Shown here: piece by piece, positions 1 through 5,048 of the stretch
Numbering within the stretch: the stretch's first letter is position 1
Layout of the letters: every line of letters begins with the position of its first letter
Assembly: GCA_027485005.1 (NCBI GenBank)
Contig: JAIXRX010000130.1
Coordinates: forward strand, 1 to 5,048
Direction: 5' to 3'
Length of the DNA stretch: 5,048 nucleotides
Source: Alphaproteobacteria bacterium
GTDB lineage: Bacteria > Pseudomonadota > Alphaproteobacteria > Rickettsiales > JAIXRX01
Program-made: the position numbers and the translations under genes
The notes under the pieces: generated by a model
The model's database searches: none
The model's input: the letters and a program-made list of their open reading frames with translations, nothing else
What the model was told of the DNA's origin: nothing

Positions 1-666
1 AATATCGCTACCAACCGCGCAATTGAGCGTAAATTCAATGCCTGCTTCACGCAGCAAAGCCTCGCGCCGCGCGACAATCGATTTGTCGAGTTTGAAATTA
101 GGGATGCCATACACCAGCAAACCACCCACGCGGTCATAGCGGTCATACACATGCACATAATAGCCCTGCGCGCGTAAGCGCTGCGCCGCAGAAAGCCCAG
201 CAGGGCCAGCGCCAATAATACCCACGGAAAGGCCATTTTCGCGGAGCGGAGTGGGGGCTTTGACCCAGCCATTTTCAAAGGCTGTTTCGGTAATATATTG
301 TTCCACTGCACCGATGGTAACGGCGTTGAAGTCTTTTTCAATCACGCAATTGCCTTCACACAGGCGGTCTTGTGGGCAAATGCGCCCGCAGATTTCTGGG
401 AAACTATTGGTGGCGGACGAAAGGCCATAAGCCTCTTCCAAACGGCCACTGGCGGTCAACATCAACCAATCGGGGATGTTGTTTTGCAAAGGGCAGTGGG
501 TTTGGCACATCGGGATGCCGCATTGCGAGCAGCGAGAGGCTTGCTCGGCGGCTTTGGCCACGTCAAACGGCGCGTAAATCTCGTTAAAATGCTGAATGCG
601 TTGTTGCGCTGTCTCGATCGCTGGGCGGGACTGGTCCGTATCCACAAAATGCAACATTTTTTCCAT
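1..666 (-). CDS. gltD: Glutamate synthase (NADPH) small subunit, N-terminal 222 residues, cut by left window edge
   Basis: Small (beta) subunit of glutamate synthase. It takes electrons from NADPH through FAD and passes them to the large subunit GltB, which makes glutamate from glutamine and 2-oxoglutarate in the cytoplasm. I translated the minus strand directly. Residues 46-58 hold the first cysteine cluster (C46, C49, C54, C58, with RCSQCG) and residues 93-107 the second (C93, C97, C103, C107, in CGRICPQDRLCEGNC); these ligate iron-sulfur clusters in the family. The FAD-binding GAGPAG is at 152-157 and GGLLVYGIP at 181-189. The arrangement follows E. coli GltD, normally about 470 residues, so roughly half is visible. 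I chose the ATG at 666 because AAAGGGA lies about 10 nt upstream; the in-frame ATG at 675 directly abuts that sequence and is less likely. gltB is not upstream, which differs from the common gltB-gltD order. Identification is firm; distinction from stand-alone GltD-like oxidoreductases is less so. Confidence 0.93.
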   Translation of the reverse strand, partial: MEKMLHFVDTDQSRPAIETAQQRIQHFNEIYAPFDVAKAAEQASRCSQCGIPMCQTHCPLQNNIPDWLMLTASGRLEEAYGLSSATNSFPEICGRICPQDRLCEGNCVIEKDFNAVTIGAVEQYITETAFENGWVKAPTPLRENGLSVGIIGAGPAGLSAAQRLRAQGYYVHVYDRYDRVGGLLVYGIPNFKLDKSIVARREALLREAGIEFTLNCAVGSDI

Positions 667-716
667 GCAATTCATTCCCTTTCATCTCAAAGGGGTGGCA
701 CAACAGGCAAGCAGTA

Positions 717-746
717 AGCCTAACCAGAAAAGCCTATGGATTGCAA
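717..746 (-). promoter_or_regulatory. Weak candidate promoter for gltD
   Basis: On the minus strand a TTGCAA (741-746) stands 18 nt before TAGGCT (717-722). This is a poor but possible -35/-10 pair, and would give a leader of about 45 nt before the gltD start at 666. Matches to the consensus are only 4/6 and 3/6, so this is a guess based on position and spacing. Confidence 0.2.
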
Positions 747-762
747 CGGCTTCTTCGCATGC

Positions 763-771
763 TGTGGATAA
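763..771 (-). promoter_or_regulatory. Perfect DnaA-box 9-mer between gltD and the Pho promoter
   Basis: The plus strand reads TGTGGATAA, the reverse complement of the strict DnaA box TTATCCACA. It lies about 100 bp upstream of the gltD start. I found no second copy nearby and no A+T-rich unwinding region or cluster of boxes, so it is not an origin. It could be a DnaA regulatory or titration site, or a chance match. Confidence 0.35.
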
Positions 772-868
772 GTGGGAGGTGATTCTCATTTTAAGACTTG
801 CCGACAAATCATCTGCATATGGCACGATCTGCCTCTACTTCAGGCTGACTGAACAGGAAAATACGAAA

Positions 869-902
869 CTGTCATCAAACTGTCATGAAGTTTTGCTATA
901 GC
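869..902 (+). promoter_or_regulatory. Pho box and PhoB-dependent promoter driving the 932-1441 gene
   Basis: Two exact CTGTCAT heptamers (869-875 and 880-886) are separated by CAAA, giving the 11-bp repeat period that is the signature of the PhoB-binding Pho box. Ten bases after the 18-bp box comes TATAGC (897-902), a good -10 hexamer. There is no separate -35 element: as in known Pho promoters such as E. coli phoA, the box takes its place, and PhoB bound there recruits sigma-70 polymerase. Box-to-minus-10 spacing and orientation both point to the plus strand, toward the gene starting at 932. Transcription would begin near 908-910, leaving a leader of only about 23 nt. The box and spacing are seen directly; PhoB binding is inferred from the established consensus. 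Confidence 0.8.
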
Positions 903-931
903 TGCGGGGTTAATTAAACTTTTTATATAAC

Positions 932-1441
932 ATGGTAAAAATTATAAATGCTGCCTATGCAATATCGGTGCAGCAAATCAAAATGGCTCGTAAATGCTTG
1001 CCTAAGTCGGCAAAACCCGCCGACAACTACACAACCTTGCTCTGCGAGCTTACTCGAGCAAAAAAACAACTTGAGTATGTCATTGAGGTGGAGAAGCCTG
1101 ATAAGGTTATAAACCGAGCAAAGAAGCAATATTTTTTACTGCTAAAAAAAGCAGGAGAAATAGCATCTTCTACTGAAGTCTGGGCAAGTGGAGACAACAA
1201 ACTGCTGCATTTGTTACAGCTGGCACAAGCCCAGAATAATCTGGTTATTAAAGTAGCATACAAACCCACTATAAAACGTGGTAAAGAATGTTACTGTGCT
1301 TCTTTGGTTCAGCCTAATATTGAAGTGAACCGAAATTCAGGACGTGGAAACATGATTGAAAACTCTGCGTGGCAAAAAAGTACAAAAGAGTTTTTAAGGG
1401 ATATTCATACATCCTACATCAGTAGCCTCATGACTGCCTAA
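932..1441 (+). CDS. Unknown basic 169-residue protein behind a Pho box
   Basis: I do not recognise this protein. It is strongly basic (about 27 Lys+Arg against 14 Asp+Glu) and has no signal peptide or obvious membrane segment. Residues 34-78 look like a helical, coiled-coil-prone hairpin in which the pentapeptide RAKKQ occurs twice exactly 20 residues apart (42-46 and 62-66), followed by YFLLLKKAGE. This stretch loosely resembles the pattern of the small YaaL/DUF2508 family, but I cannot test that. Residues 120-122 are CYC; the C-terminal third is polar and less structured. The ATG at 932 lacks a good Shine-Dalgarno sequence, and an in-frame stop at 911-913 rules out an upstream start; Met18 (983) is the main alternative. 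Support for a real gene comes from the Pho promoter just upstream and a strong terminator beginning at its stop codon. It is visibly more A+T-rich than gltD, phaAB and argG, which could mean recent acquisition. It could be phosphate-starvation induced. Confidence 0.65.
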   Translation: MVKIINAAYAISVQQIKMARKCLPKSAKPADNYTTLLCELTRAKKQLEYVIEVEKPDKVINRAKKQYFLLLKKAGEIASSTEVWASGDNKLLHLLQLAQAQNNLVIKVAYKPTIKRGKECYCASLVQPNIEVNRNSGRGNMIENSAWQKSTKEFLRDIHTSYISSLMTA

Positions 1442-1485
1442 AAAAAGAAACCCCAGAGAACCTAGTTCTCCGGGGTTTCTTTTTT
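1441..1485. terminator. Bidirectional rho-independent terminator between the unknown gene and phaB
   Basis: The arms at 1447-1461 and 1465-1479 (GAAACCCC-A-GAGAAC and its complement) pair with one A/C mismatch and a 3-nt CTA loop. An A6 run (1441-1446) precedes the hairpin and a T6 run (1480-1485) follows it, so it can terminate transcripts from either side. It overlaps the stop codon of the plus-strand gene and lies 15 bp past the phaB stop. Confidence 0.93.
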
Positions 1486-1500
1486 GCTTTATATGTAGCA

Positions 1501-2226
1501 TTATTCCATGTGTTGGCCGCCATTAACAGATAGCGTTTCACCGGTGATGAACCCTGATTTTTCATCCGCCAAGAACACAACCGCACGGGCGATTTCCTCA
1601 GGGTTGCCAAGACGCCCCACGGGAATGCCGCTCACAATTTTTGCCAATACTTCAGGGGATACTGCACGCACCATGTCGGTGTCGATATAACCCGGTGCAA
1701 TCGCGTTTACCGTAATCCCACGAGAAGCCGTTTCACGCGCAAGCGCTTTGGTGAAACCCAAAATGCCTGCTTTTGCGGCCGAATAATTGGTTTGGCCAAA
1801 TTGTCCTAATTGTCCGTTGATCGAGCTGATATTGATGATGCGGCCATATTTGCGATCACGCATACCATCTATCACCAAGCGAGACATATTGTAGCAGGAA
1901 TTCAGGTTGGCAAGCACCACCTCGTTCCATGCCAATTCGCTCATTTTATGCAGCGGGGCATCACGCGTAATCCCTGCATTATTAATCAAGACTTCGATTG
2001 GCGCGCCTAAATCCGCTTCAATTTTTTTCACATTTTCTTCGCAAGCTGCAAGCTCAGAAACGTCCCATTTATAGGTTGGAATGCCCGTGTCGGCAGTCAT
2101 TTTGGCGGCCACATCTTCACGCGCAGCATAGTTTACCACGACTTTATAGCCAGCTTCTTTCAAACCTTCCGCAATCGCGCGGCCAATGCCACGGGTTCCG
2201 CCAGTAACAAGTGCAACTTTAGACAT
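1501..2226 (-). CDS. phaB: Acetoacetyl-CoA reductase (NADPH), short-chain dehydrogenase
   Basis: Cytoplasmic reductase converting acetoacetyl-CoA to (R)-3-hydroxybutyryl-CoA, the direct precursor of polyhydroxybutyrate. The 241-residue sequence is a complete classical short-chain dehydrogenase: nucleotide-binding TGGTRGIG at 8-15, NNAG at 82-85, and catalytic Asn107, Ser135, Tyr148 and Lys152 within NISSINGQLGQFGQTNYSAAKAG-type sequence. The segment around Ser135 to Lys152 closely matches Cupriavidus PhaB rather than the related fatty-acid reductase FabG, and the C-terminal NGGQHM resembles PhaB's NGGLHM. Length is as expected for PhaB. The start is supported by AGGAG at 2233-2237, 6 nt before the ATG. 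It follows phaA by 33 bp on the same strand, which strengthens the PhaB call, since FabG would more often sit among fatty-acid synthesis genes. A terminator follows the stop. Confidence 0.93.
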   Translation of the reverse strand: MSKVALVTGGTRGIGRAIAEGLKEAGYKVVVNYAAREDVAAKMTADTGIPTYKWDVSELAACEENVKKIEADLGAPIEVLINNAGITRDAPLHKMSELAWNEVVLANLNSCYNMSRLVIDGMRDRKYGRIINISSINGQLGQFGQTNYSAAKAGILGFTKALARETASRGITVNAIAPGYIDTDMVRAVSPEVLAKIVSGIPVGRLGNPEEIARAVVFLADEKSGFITGETLSVNGGQHME

Positions 2227-2232
2227 TCAAAA

Positions 2233-2237
2233 CTCCT
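2233..2237 (-). promoter_or_regulatory. Ribosome binding site of phaB
   Basis: AGGAG on the minus strand, 6 nt before the phaB ATG. It lies in the 33-bp A+T-rich gap after the phaA stop, which shows no terminator hairpin; this fits read-through from phaA. Confidence 0.8.
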
Positions 2238-2259
2238 AATATAATAAAAATCTAATTAA

Positions 2260-3444
2260 TTATTCGCGTTCAACCGCTAGTGCGACACCCATGCCACCAC
2301 CAATGCACAAGGTCGCAAGGCCTTTTTTAGCGTCACGCTTATTCATTTCATGCAGCAGGCTAACCAGCACGCGTGCACCAGACGCCCCAATCGGGTGGCC
2401 CATCGCAATCGCGCCGCCATTCACGTTCAATTTACTTTCGTCCCAGCCCATGCCGCGATTCACCGAAATCGCTTGCACCGCAAAGGCTTCATTCGCTTCC
2501 ACAAGGTCGAGGTCTGCCACGCTCCAGCCTGCTTTTTCTAAGCATTTTTTGCTGGCAGGGATGGGGCCTGTGCCCATAATTTTTGGCTCAACGCCTGCAT
2601 GCGCCCATGTTTTAATGGTGGCGAGTGGCTTCAGGCCGCGCTTGTCGGCTTCGGCGCGGGTCATCAACATCACCGCGGCTGCGCCGTCATTGATACCAGA
2701 CGCATTGCCCGCCGTCACCGTGCCTTCTTTGGCAAAAGCAGGGCGCAGTTTGCCAAGGGCTTCTGCCGTCACGCCGTCCCGTGGGAATTCATCCGCATCC
2801 ACCACTACATCTTCTTTTTTGCCTTTAATCGTCACAGGCACAATTTCGTCTTTGAATTTGCCAGCTTTGCGCGCCGCTTCACATTTTTGTTGAGAGCTGG
2901 CAGCAAAGGCGTCTTGCTCCTCACGCGTAATGCCAAGTTCAGTTGCGATATTTTCAGCGGTTTGGCCCATATGGTAGTTGTTGAACGCCTCCCACAAGCC
3001 GTCCACAATCATGGTATCGGCCAGTGTGGCATTGCCCATACGGGTGCCGTTGCGCATCAACATCGAGTGGTGAGACATGGACATATTTTCCTGTCCGCCA
3101 GCAATCACGATATGGCTATCGCCATTTTTAATCGCTTGGAAACCCAAAGCTACGGCGCGCAAGCCCGAACCGCACACTTGATTTAAGCCCCAACCCGGCA
3201 CTTCTTTTGGAAGGCCTGCGGCAATCACCGCTTGGCGCGCAGGGTTTTGGCCTTGGCCAGCGGTCAGCACTTGGCCTAAAATCACTTCAGAAACATCCGC
3301 CGCGGCCACGCCCGTTTTGGCAAGCAAGCCTTTAATCACTTCTGCGCCCAGCAGATGGGCGGACACATTGTTGAAAGCACCCGCAAAGGCACCAATCGCG
3401 GTGCGAAGCGCTGCAACAATTACTACATCGTTTGAATTAGCCAT
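2260..3444 (-). CDS. phaA: Acetyl-CoA acetyltransferase (beta-ketothiolase)
   Basis: Biosynthetic thiolase II that condenses two acetyl-CoA into acetoacetyl-CoA, the first step of polyhydroxybutyrate synthesis; it is normally a cytoplasmic homotetramer. The 394-residue length is typical of the family. Catalytic residues are all visible: acyl-accepting Cys91 in NQVCGSGLRAV, His350 in AMGHPIGASGAR, and Cys380 in CIGGGMGVA, each two positions later than in Zoogloea PhaA (Cys89, His348, Cys378). NEAFAVQ is at 318-324. The ATG at 3444 is preceded by AAAGGGAG with a 5-nt gap. phaB follows 33 bp downstream, so the two form a two-gene precursor operon; no polymerase gene (phaC) or phasin is present here. 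The sequence alone could also fit atoB-type thiolases in acetoacetate metabolism, but the phaB neighbour favours phaA. Confidence 0.95.
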   Translation of the reverse strand: MANSNDVVIVAALRTAIGAFAGAFNNVSAHLLGAEVIKGLLAKTGVAAADVSEVILGQVLTAGQGQNPARQAVIAAGLPKEVPGWGLNQVCGSGLRAVALGFQAIKNGDSHIVIAGGQENMSMSHHSMLMRNGTRMGNATLADTMIVDGLWEAFNNYHMGQTAENIATELGITREEQDAFAASSQQKCEAARKAGKFKDEIVPVTIKGKKEDVVVDADEFPRDGVTAEALGKLRPAFAKEGTVTAGNASGINDGAAAVMLMTRAEADKRGLKPLATIKTWAHAGVEPKIMGTGPIPASKKCLEKAGWSVADLDLVEANEAFAVQAISVNRGMGWDESKLNVNGGAIAMGHPIGASGARVLVSLLHEMNKRDAKKGLATLCIGGGMGVALAVERE

Positions 3445-3500
3445 AAAAACTCCCTTTATTATGAGGCCAGCTTATTTGCTTTTGGCCATGTTTTGCCAGC

Positions 3501-3529
3501 GTTGTACGGGGCGTGCGCGTGGCGTGCAA
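3501..3529 (-). promoter_or_regulatory. Candidate promoter for the phaA-phaB operon
   Basis: On the minus strand TTGCAC (3524-3529) and TACAAC (3501-3506) are 17 nt apart, the ideal spacing, and would start a transcript near 3494 with a leader of about 50 nt. A better-looking CATAAT (3458-3463) was set aside because its start point would cut into the ribosome binding site. Hexamer matches are only moderate. Confidence 0.35.
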
Positions 3530-3535
3530 GTAAAT

Positions 3536-3563
3536 CTTGTGCTGCGCTGCAAAACGCTATAGT
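3536..3563 (+). promoter_or_regulatory. Candidate promoter for argG
   Basis: TATAGT (3558-3563) is a 5/6 match to the -10 consensus. CTTGTG or TTGTGC at 3536-3542 provides a weak -35 at 15-16 nt. The start point would be near 3570, leaving a leader of about 42 nt before argG. It is back-to-back with the candidate phaA promoter, so the two starts may influence each other. Confidence 0.4.
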
Positions 3564-3596
3564 GGGTCTTGCTAAATTTGTTCTAATTTTGTCACA

Positions 3597-3603
3597 AGAG
3601 GAG
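3597..3603 (+). promoter_or_regulatory. Ribosome binding site of argG
   Basis: AGAGGAG, a strong Shine-Dalgarno sequence, stands 8 nt before the ATG at 3612 and fixes this as the argG start. Confidence 0.88.
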
Positions 3604-3611
3604 CGTCGATT

Positions 3612-4826
3612 ATGTCGAAAAAAGGGAAAATCAAAAAAGTAGTGCTGGCCTATTCTGGCGGCTTGGACACGTCGATTATTTTGCGCTGGTTAAAAGAGGA
3701 ATATAACTGCGAAGTGGTAACCTTTACCGCGGATCTTGGCCAAGGTGAAGAGATTGAACCTGCGCGCAAAAAAGCCGAAATGATGGGCGTGAAAGATATT
3801 TTCATTGAAGATTTACGCGAAGAATTTGTGCGTGATTATGTGTTCCCGATGTTCCGCGCCAATACCTTGTATGAAGGCGTTTATTTGCTCGGCACCTCGA
3901 TTGCGCGCCCGCTGATTGCCAAGCGCCAGATTGAAATTGCCAAAGCGGTGGGCGCAGATGCTGTGTGCCACGGCGCGACCGGCAAAGGCAATGACCAAGT
4001 GCGTTTTGAACTGGGCTATTATGCATTGAAGCCAGACATTAAAGTGATTGCGCCTTGGCGTGAGTGGGATTTGAACTCCCGCACCAAATTGATTGAATAT
4101 GCGGAAGCACACCAAATTCCTGTGACCATGGATAAGCGCGGTGAAGCGCCATACTCCATGGATGCTAACTTACTGCATATTTCCTATGAAGGTAAAGCGC
4201 TGGAAGACCCATGGGTTCAAGCGGATGAAGAGATGTTCCGCCGCACAGTGGCTCCAGAAAAAGCGCCGAATGAAGCGGAATATATTGAAGTGGAATTTGA
4301 ACGTGGCGACGCAGTGGCCGTGAATGGCGAAAAGCTGACGCCAGCCGCATTGCTCACCAAACTCAATGAACTAGGTGGCAAGCACGGCATTGGCCGTTTG
4401 GATCTTGTTGAAAACCGCTATGTGGGCATGAAGTCCCGCGGCGTCTATGAAACGCCAGGTGGCACGGTATTGCTTGCGGCGCATCGCGGCATGGAAAGCA
4501 TTACGCTGGATAGCGGCTCGTCTCATTTGAAAGACGATCTGATGCCGCGCTACGCTGAACTGATTTATAACGGCTATTGGTGGAGCCCAGAGCGCAAAAT
4601 GATTCAGGCGTTAATCGATGCCAGCCAAGAAAATGTGTCTGGCACGGTGCGCTTGAAGCTATTTAAAGGCAGCGTAAGTGTGGTGGGCCGCAAATCCGCT
4701 AACAGCATTTACTCGGCGGCGCATGTGACTTTTGAAGAAGATGCGGTTTATGACCAACACGACGCCGAAGGTTTCATTAAGCTACATGCTTTGCGCTTGC
4801 GTTTGCTGAAAAACGCGAAGTATTAA
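3612..4826 (+). CDS. argG: Argininosuccinate synthase
   Basis: Cytoplasmic ligase that joins citrulline and aspartate, with ATP split to AMP and pyrophosphate, to give argininosuccinate; this is the penultimate step of arginine synthesis. At 404 residues it is full length for the bacterial enzyme. The N-terminal nucleotide-binding domain starts with AYSGGLDTS (13-21), the PP-loop that grips ATP. HGATGKGNDQVRFE (120-133) contacts ATP and aspartate, YSMDANLLHISYEG (181-194) marks the substrate-binding domain, and KSRGVYETPGG (274-284) is the conserved citrulline-binding stretch. The C-terminal helix (about 380-404) serves oligomer formation in the family. A strong ribosome binding site precedes the ATG and a hairpin terminator follows, with no argH next to it, so it seems to be a single-gene transcript. 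It is divergent from phaA. I saw no clear arginine-repressor palindrome upstream. Confidence 0.98.
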   Translation: MSKKGKIKKVVLAYSGGLDTSIILRWLKEEYNCEVVTFTADLGQGEEIEPARKKAEMMGVKDIFIEDLREEFVRDYVFPMFRANTLYEGVYLLGTSIARPLIAKRQIEIAKAVGADAVCHGATGKGNDQVRFELGYYALKPDIKVIAPWREWDLNSRTKLIEYAEAHQIPVTMDKRGEAPYSMDANLLHISYEGKALEDPWVQADEEMFRRTVAPEKAPNEAEYIEVEFERGDAVAVNGEKLTPAALLTKLNELGGKHGIGRLDLVENRYVGMKSRGVYETPGGTVLLAAHRGMESITLDSGSSHLKDDLMPRYAELIYNGYWWSPERKMIQALIDASQENVSGTVRLKLFKGSVSVVGRKSANSIYSAAHVTFEEDAVYDQHDAEGFIKLHALRLRLLKNAKY

Positions 4827-4843
4827 GCCGATTTTAAACCACT

Positions 4844-4879
4844 AAAAAAGGCGTTGAACATTTGTTCAGCGCCTTTTTT
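4844..4879. terminator. Bidirectional rho-independent terminator between argG and the small lipoprotein gene
   Basis: Arms GGCGTTGAAC (4850-4859) and GTTCAGCGCC (4864-4873) pair fully, counting one T/G wobble, around an ATTT loop. Six A (4844-4849) precede and six T (4874-4879) follow, so it can end both the argG transcript and the opposing one. It begins 17 bp after the argG stop and lies 19 bp beyond the stop of the minus-strand lipoprotein gene. Confidence 0.93.
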
Positions 4880-4898
4880 GTATGCTTAATGCATGCGA

Positions 4899-5048
4899 TT
4901 AATTTGGTGGGCAGAGTTGTGCCGCGCAAGCTTTGCTGAAGGAATACCACGAGCCAGAGGCAAACTCTTTTTCTTGGTCATAGAGATTGGCAATGCTGGC
5001 GGTGCTCGCGCTGGAGCAAGCAGCTAGGCTTGCGAGTAAACACAAAGA
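4899..5048 (-). CDS. Very small lipoprotein, C-terminal part, start beyond right window edge
   Basis: The minus strand stays open from the window edge to a TAA at 4899-4901, encoding 49 visible residues. They begin with a hydrophobic SLCLLASLAAC, which reads as the end of a lipoprotein signal peptide: the lipobox LAAC is at visible residues 8-11, so signal peptidase II would cut before Cys11 and the cysteine would be lipidated. The mature protein would be only 39 residues, starting CSSASTASIANLYDQEKEF and holding two further cysteines (visible residues 41 and 46) near the end in KACAAQLCPPN, which could form a disulfide in the periplasm. Ser at +2 after the cysteine would, by the usual rule, favour outer-membrane sorting. 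Only roughly 5-15 residues of the signal peptide should be missing. A bidirectional terminator follows the stop, which supports a real transcription unit. Function unknown; it resembles the many tiny entericidin-like or orphan lipoproteins only in form. Confidence 0.7.
   Translation of the reverse strand, partial: SLCLLASLAACSSASTASIANLYDQEKEFASGSWYSFSKACAAQLCPPN

Noticed and set aside
780..794. Fur-box-like TGATTCTCATTTTAA
   Set aside because: It matches only about 10 of 14 defined positions of the 7-1-7 Fur consensus and lacks the needed right-half symmetry; not strong enough to call.
298..901. Open frames on the plus strand across 298-717 and 596-901
   Set aside because: They are mostly antisense to gltD, whose cysteine clusters and FAD motif are unmistakable; their tails in the intergenic region have no ribosome binding site or recognisable sequence.
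923..1269. Minus-strand open frames opposite the unknown gene (923-1129 and 1027-1269)
   Set aside because: Low-complexity Ser/Phe/Cys-rich translations typical of antisense frames; the promoter and terminator arrangement supports the plus-strand reading instead.
932..1441. Phasin (PHB granule protein) as identity of the unknown gene
   Set aside because: Length and pha neighbourhood fit, but the Lys-rich, cysteine-containing sequence lacks the Ala/Gln/Glu-rich amphipathic pattern typical of phasins.
2291..3186. Long plus-strand frames (2291-2893 and 2599-3186) inside phaA
   Set aside because: Shadows of phaA, whose catalytic residues are all conserved; the opposite-strand translations show no domain.
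3458..3463. CATAAT as -10 of the phaA promoter
   Set aside because: A transcript starting about 7 nt downstream would remove part of the phaA ribosome binding site, and no -35 is suitably placed.

Overview
The window looks like ordinary chromosome from a Gram-negative proteobacterium, most likely an alphaproteobacterium. This rests on a GltD of the CGRxCPQDRLCEG type, a phaA-phaB pair for polyhydroxybutyrate (PHB) precursors, a lipoprotein-type signal sequence, and moderate base composition. The taxonomic call is inference; there is no rRNA or other marker gene here.

Layout, left to right. (1) Positions 1-666, minus strand: the first 222 residues of the glutamate synthase small subunit (gltD), running off the left edge. 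(2) Positions 667-931: a regulatory gap with a perfect DnaA-box 9-mer (763-771) and, on the plus strand, a textbook Pho box (869-886) followed 10 bp later by a TATAGC -10 element. (3) Positions 932-1441, plus strand: a 169-residue, strongly basic, A+T-rich protein of unknown function, placed to be read from the Pho promoter. (4) Positions 1441-1485: a symmetric hairpin terminator shared by this gene and the convergent pha operon. (5) Positions 1501-3444, minus strand: phaA (acetyl-CoA acetyltransferase) then phaB (acetoacetyl-CoA reductase), 33 bp apart and probably one operon. (6) Positions 3445-3611: a divergent promoter region. (7) Positions 3612-4826, plus strand: full-length argG (argininosuccinate synthase). 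(8) Positions 4844-4879: a second bidirectional terminator. (9) Positions 4899-5048, minus strand: the C-terminal end of a very small, previously uncalled lipoprotein with a clear LAAC lipobox, its start lying beyond the right edge.

PhaA condenses two acetyl-CoA to acetoacetyl-CoA, and PhaB reduces this to 3-hydroxybutyryl-CoA, the PHB monomer. The polymerase phaC is not in the window. GltD and ArgG are nitrogen-metabolism housekeeping enzymes. The most interesting part is the predicted phosphate-starvation promoter in front of an unrecognised gene that converges on the PHB precursor operon. Phosphate limitation is a known trigger of PHB storage in many bacteria, but a functional link here is only inference.
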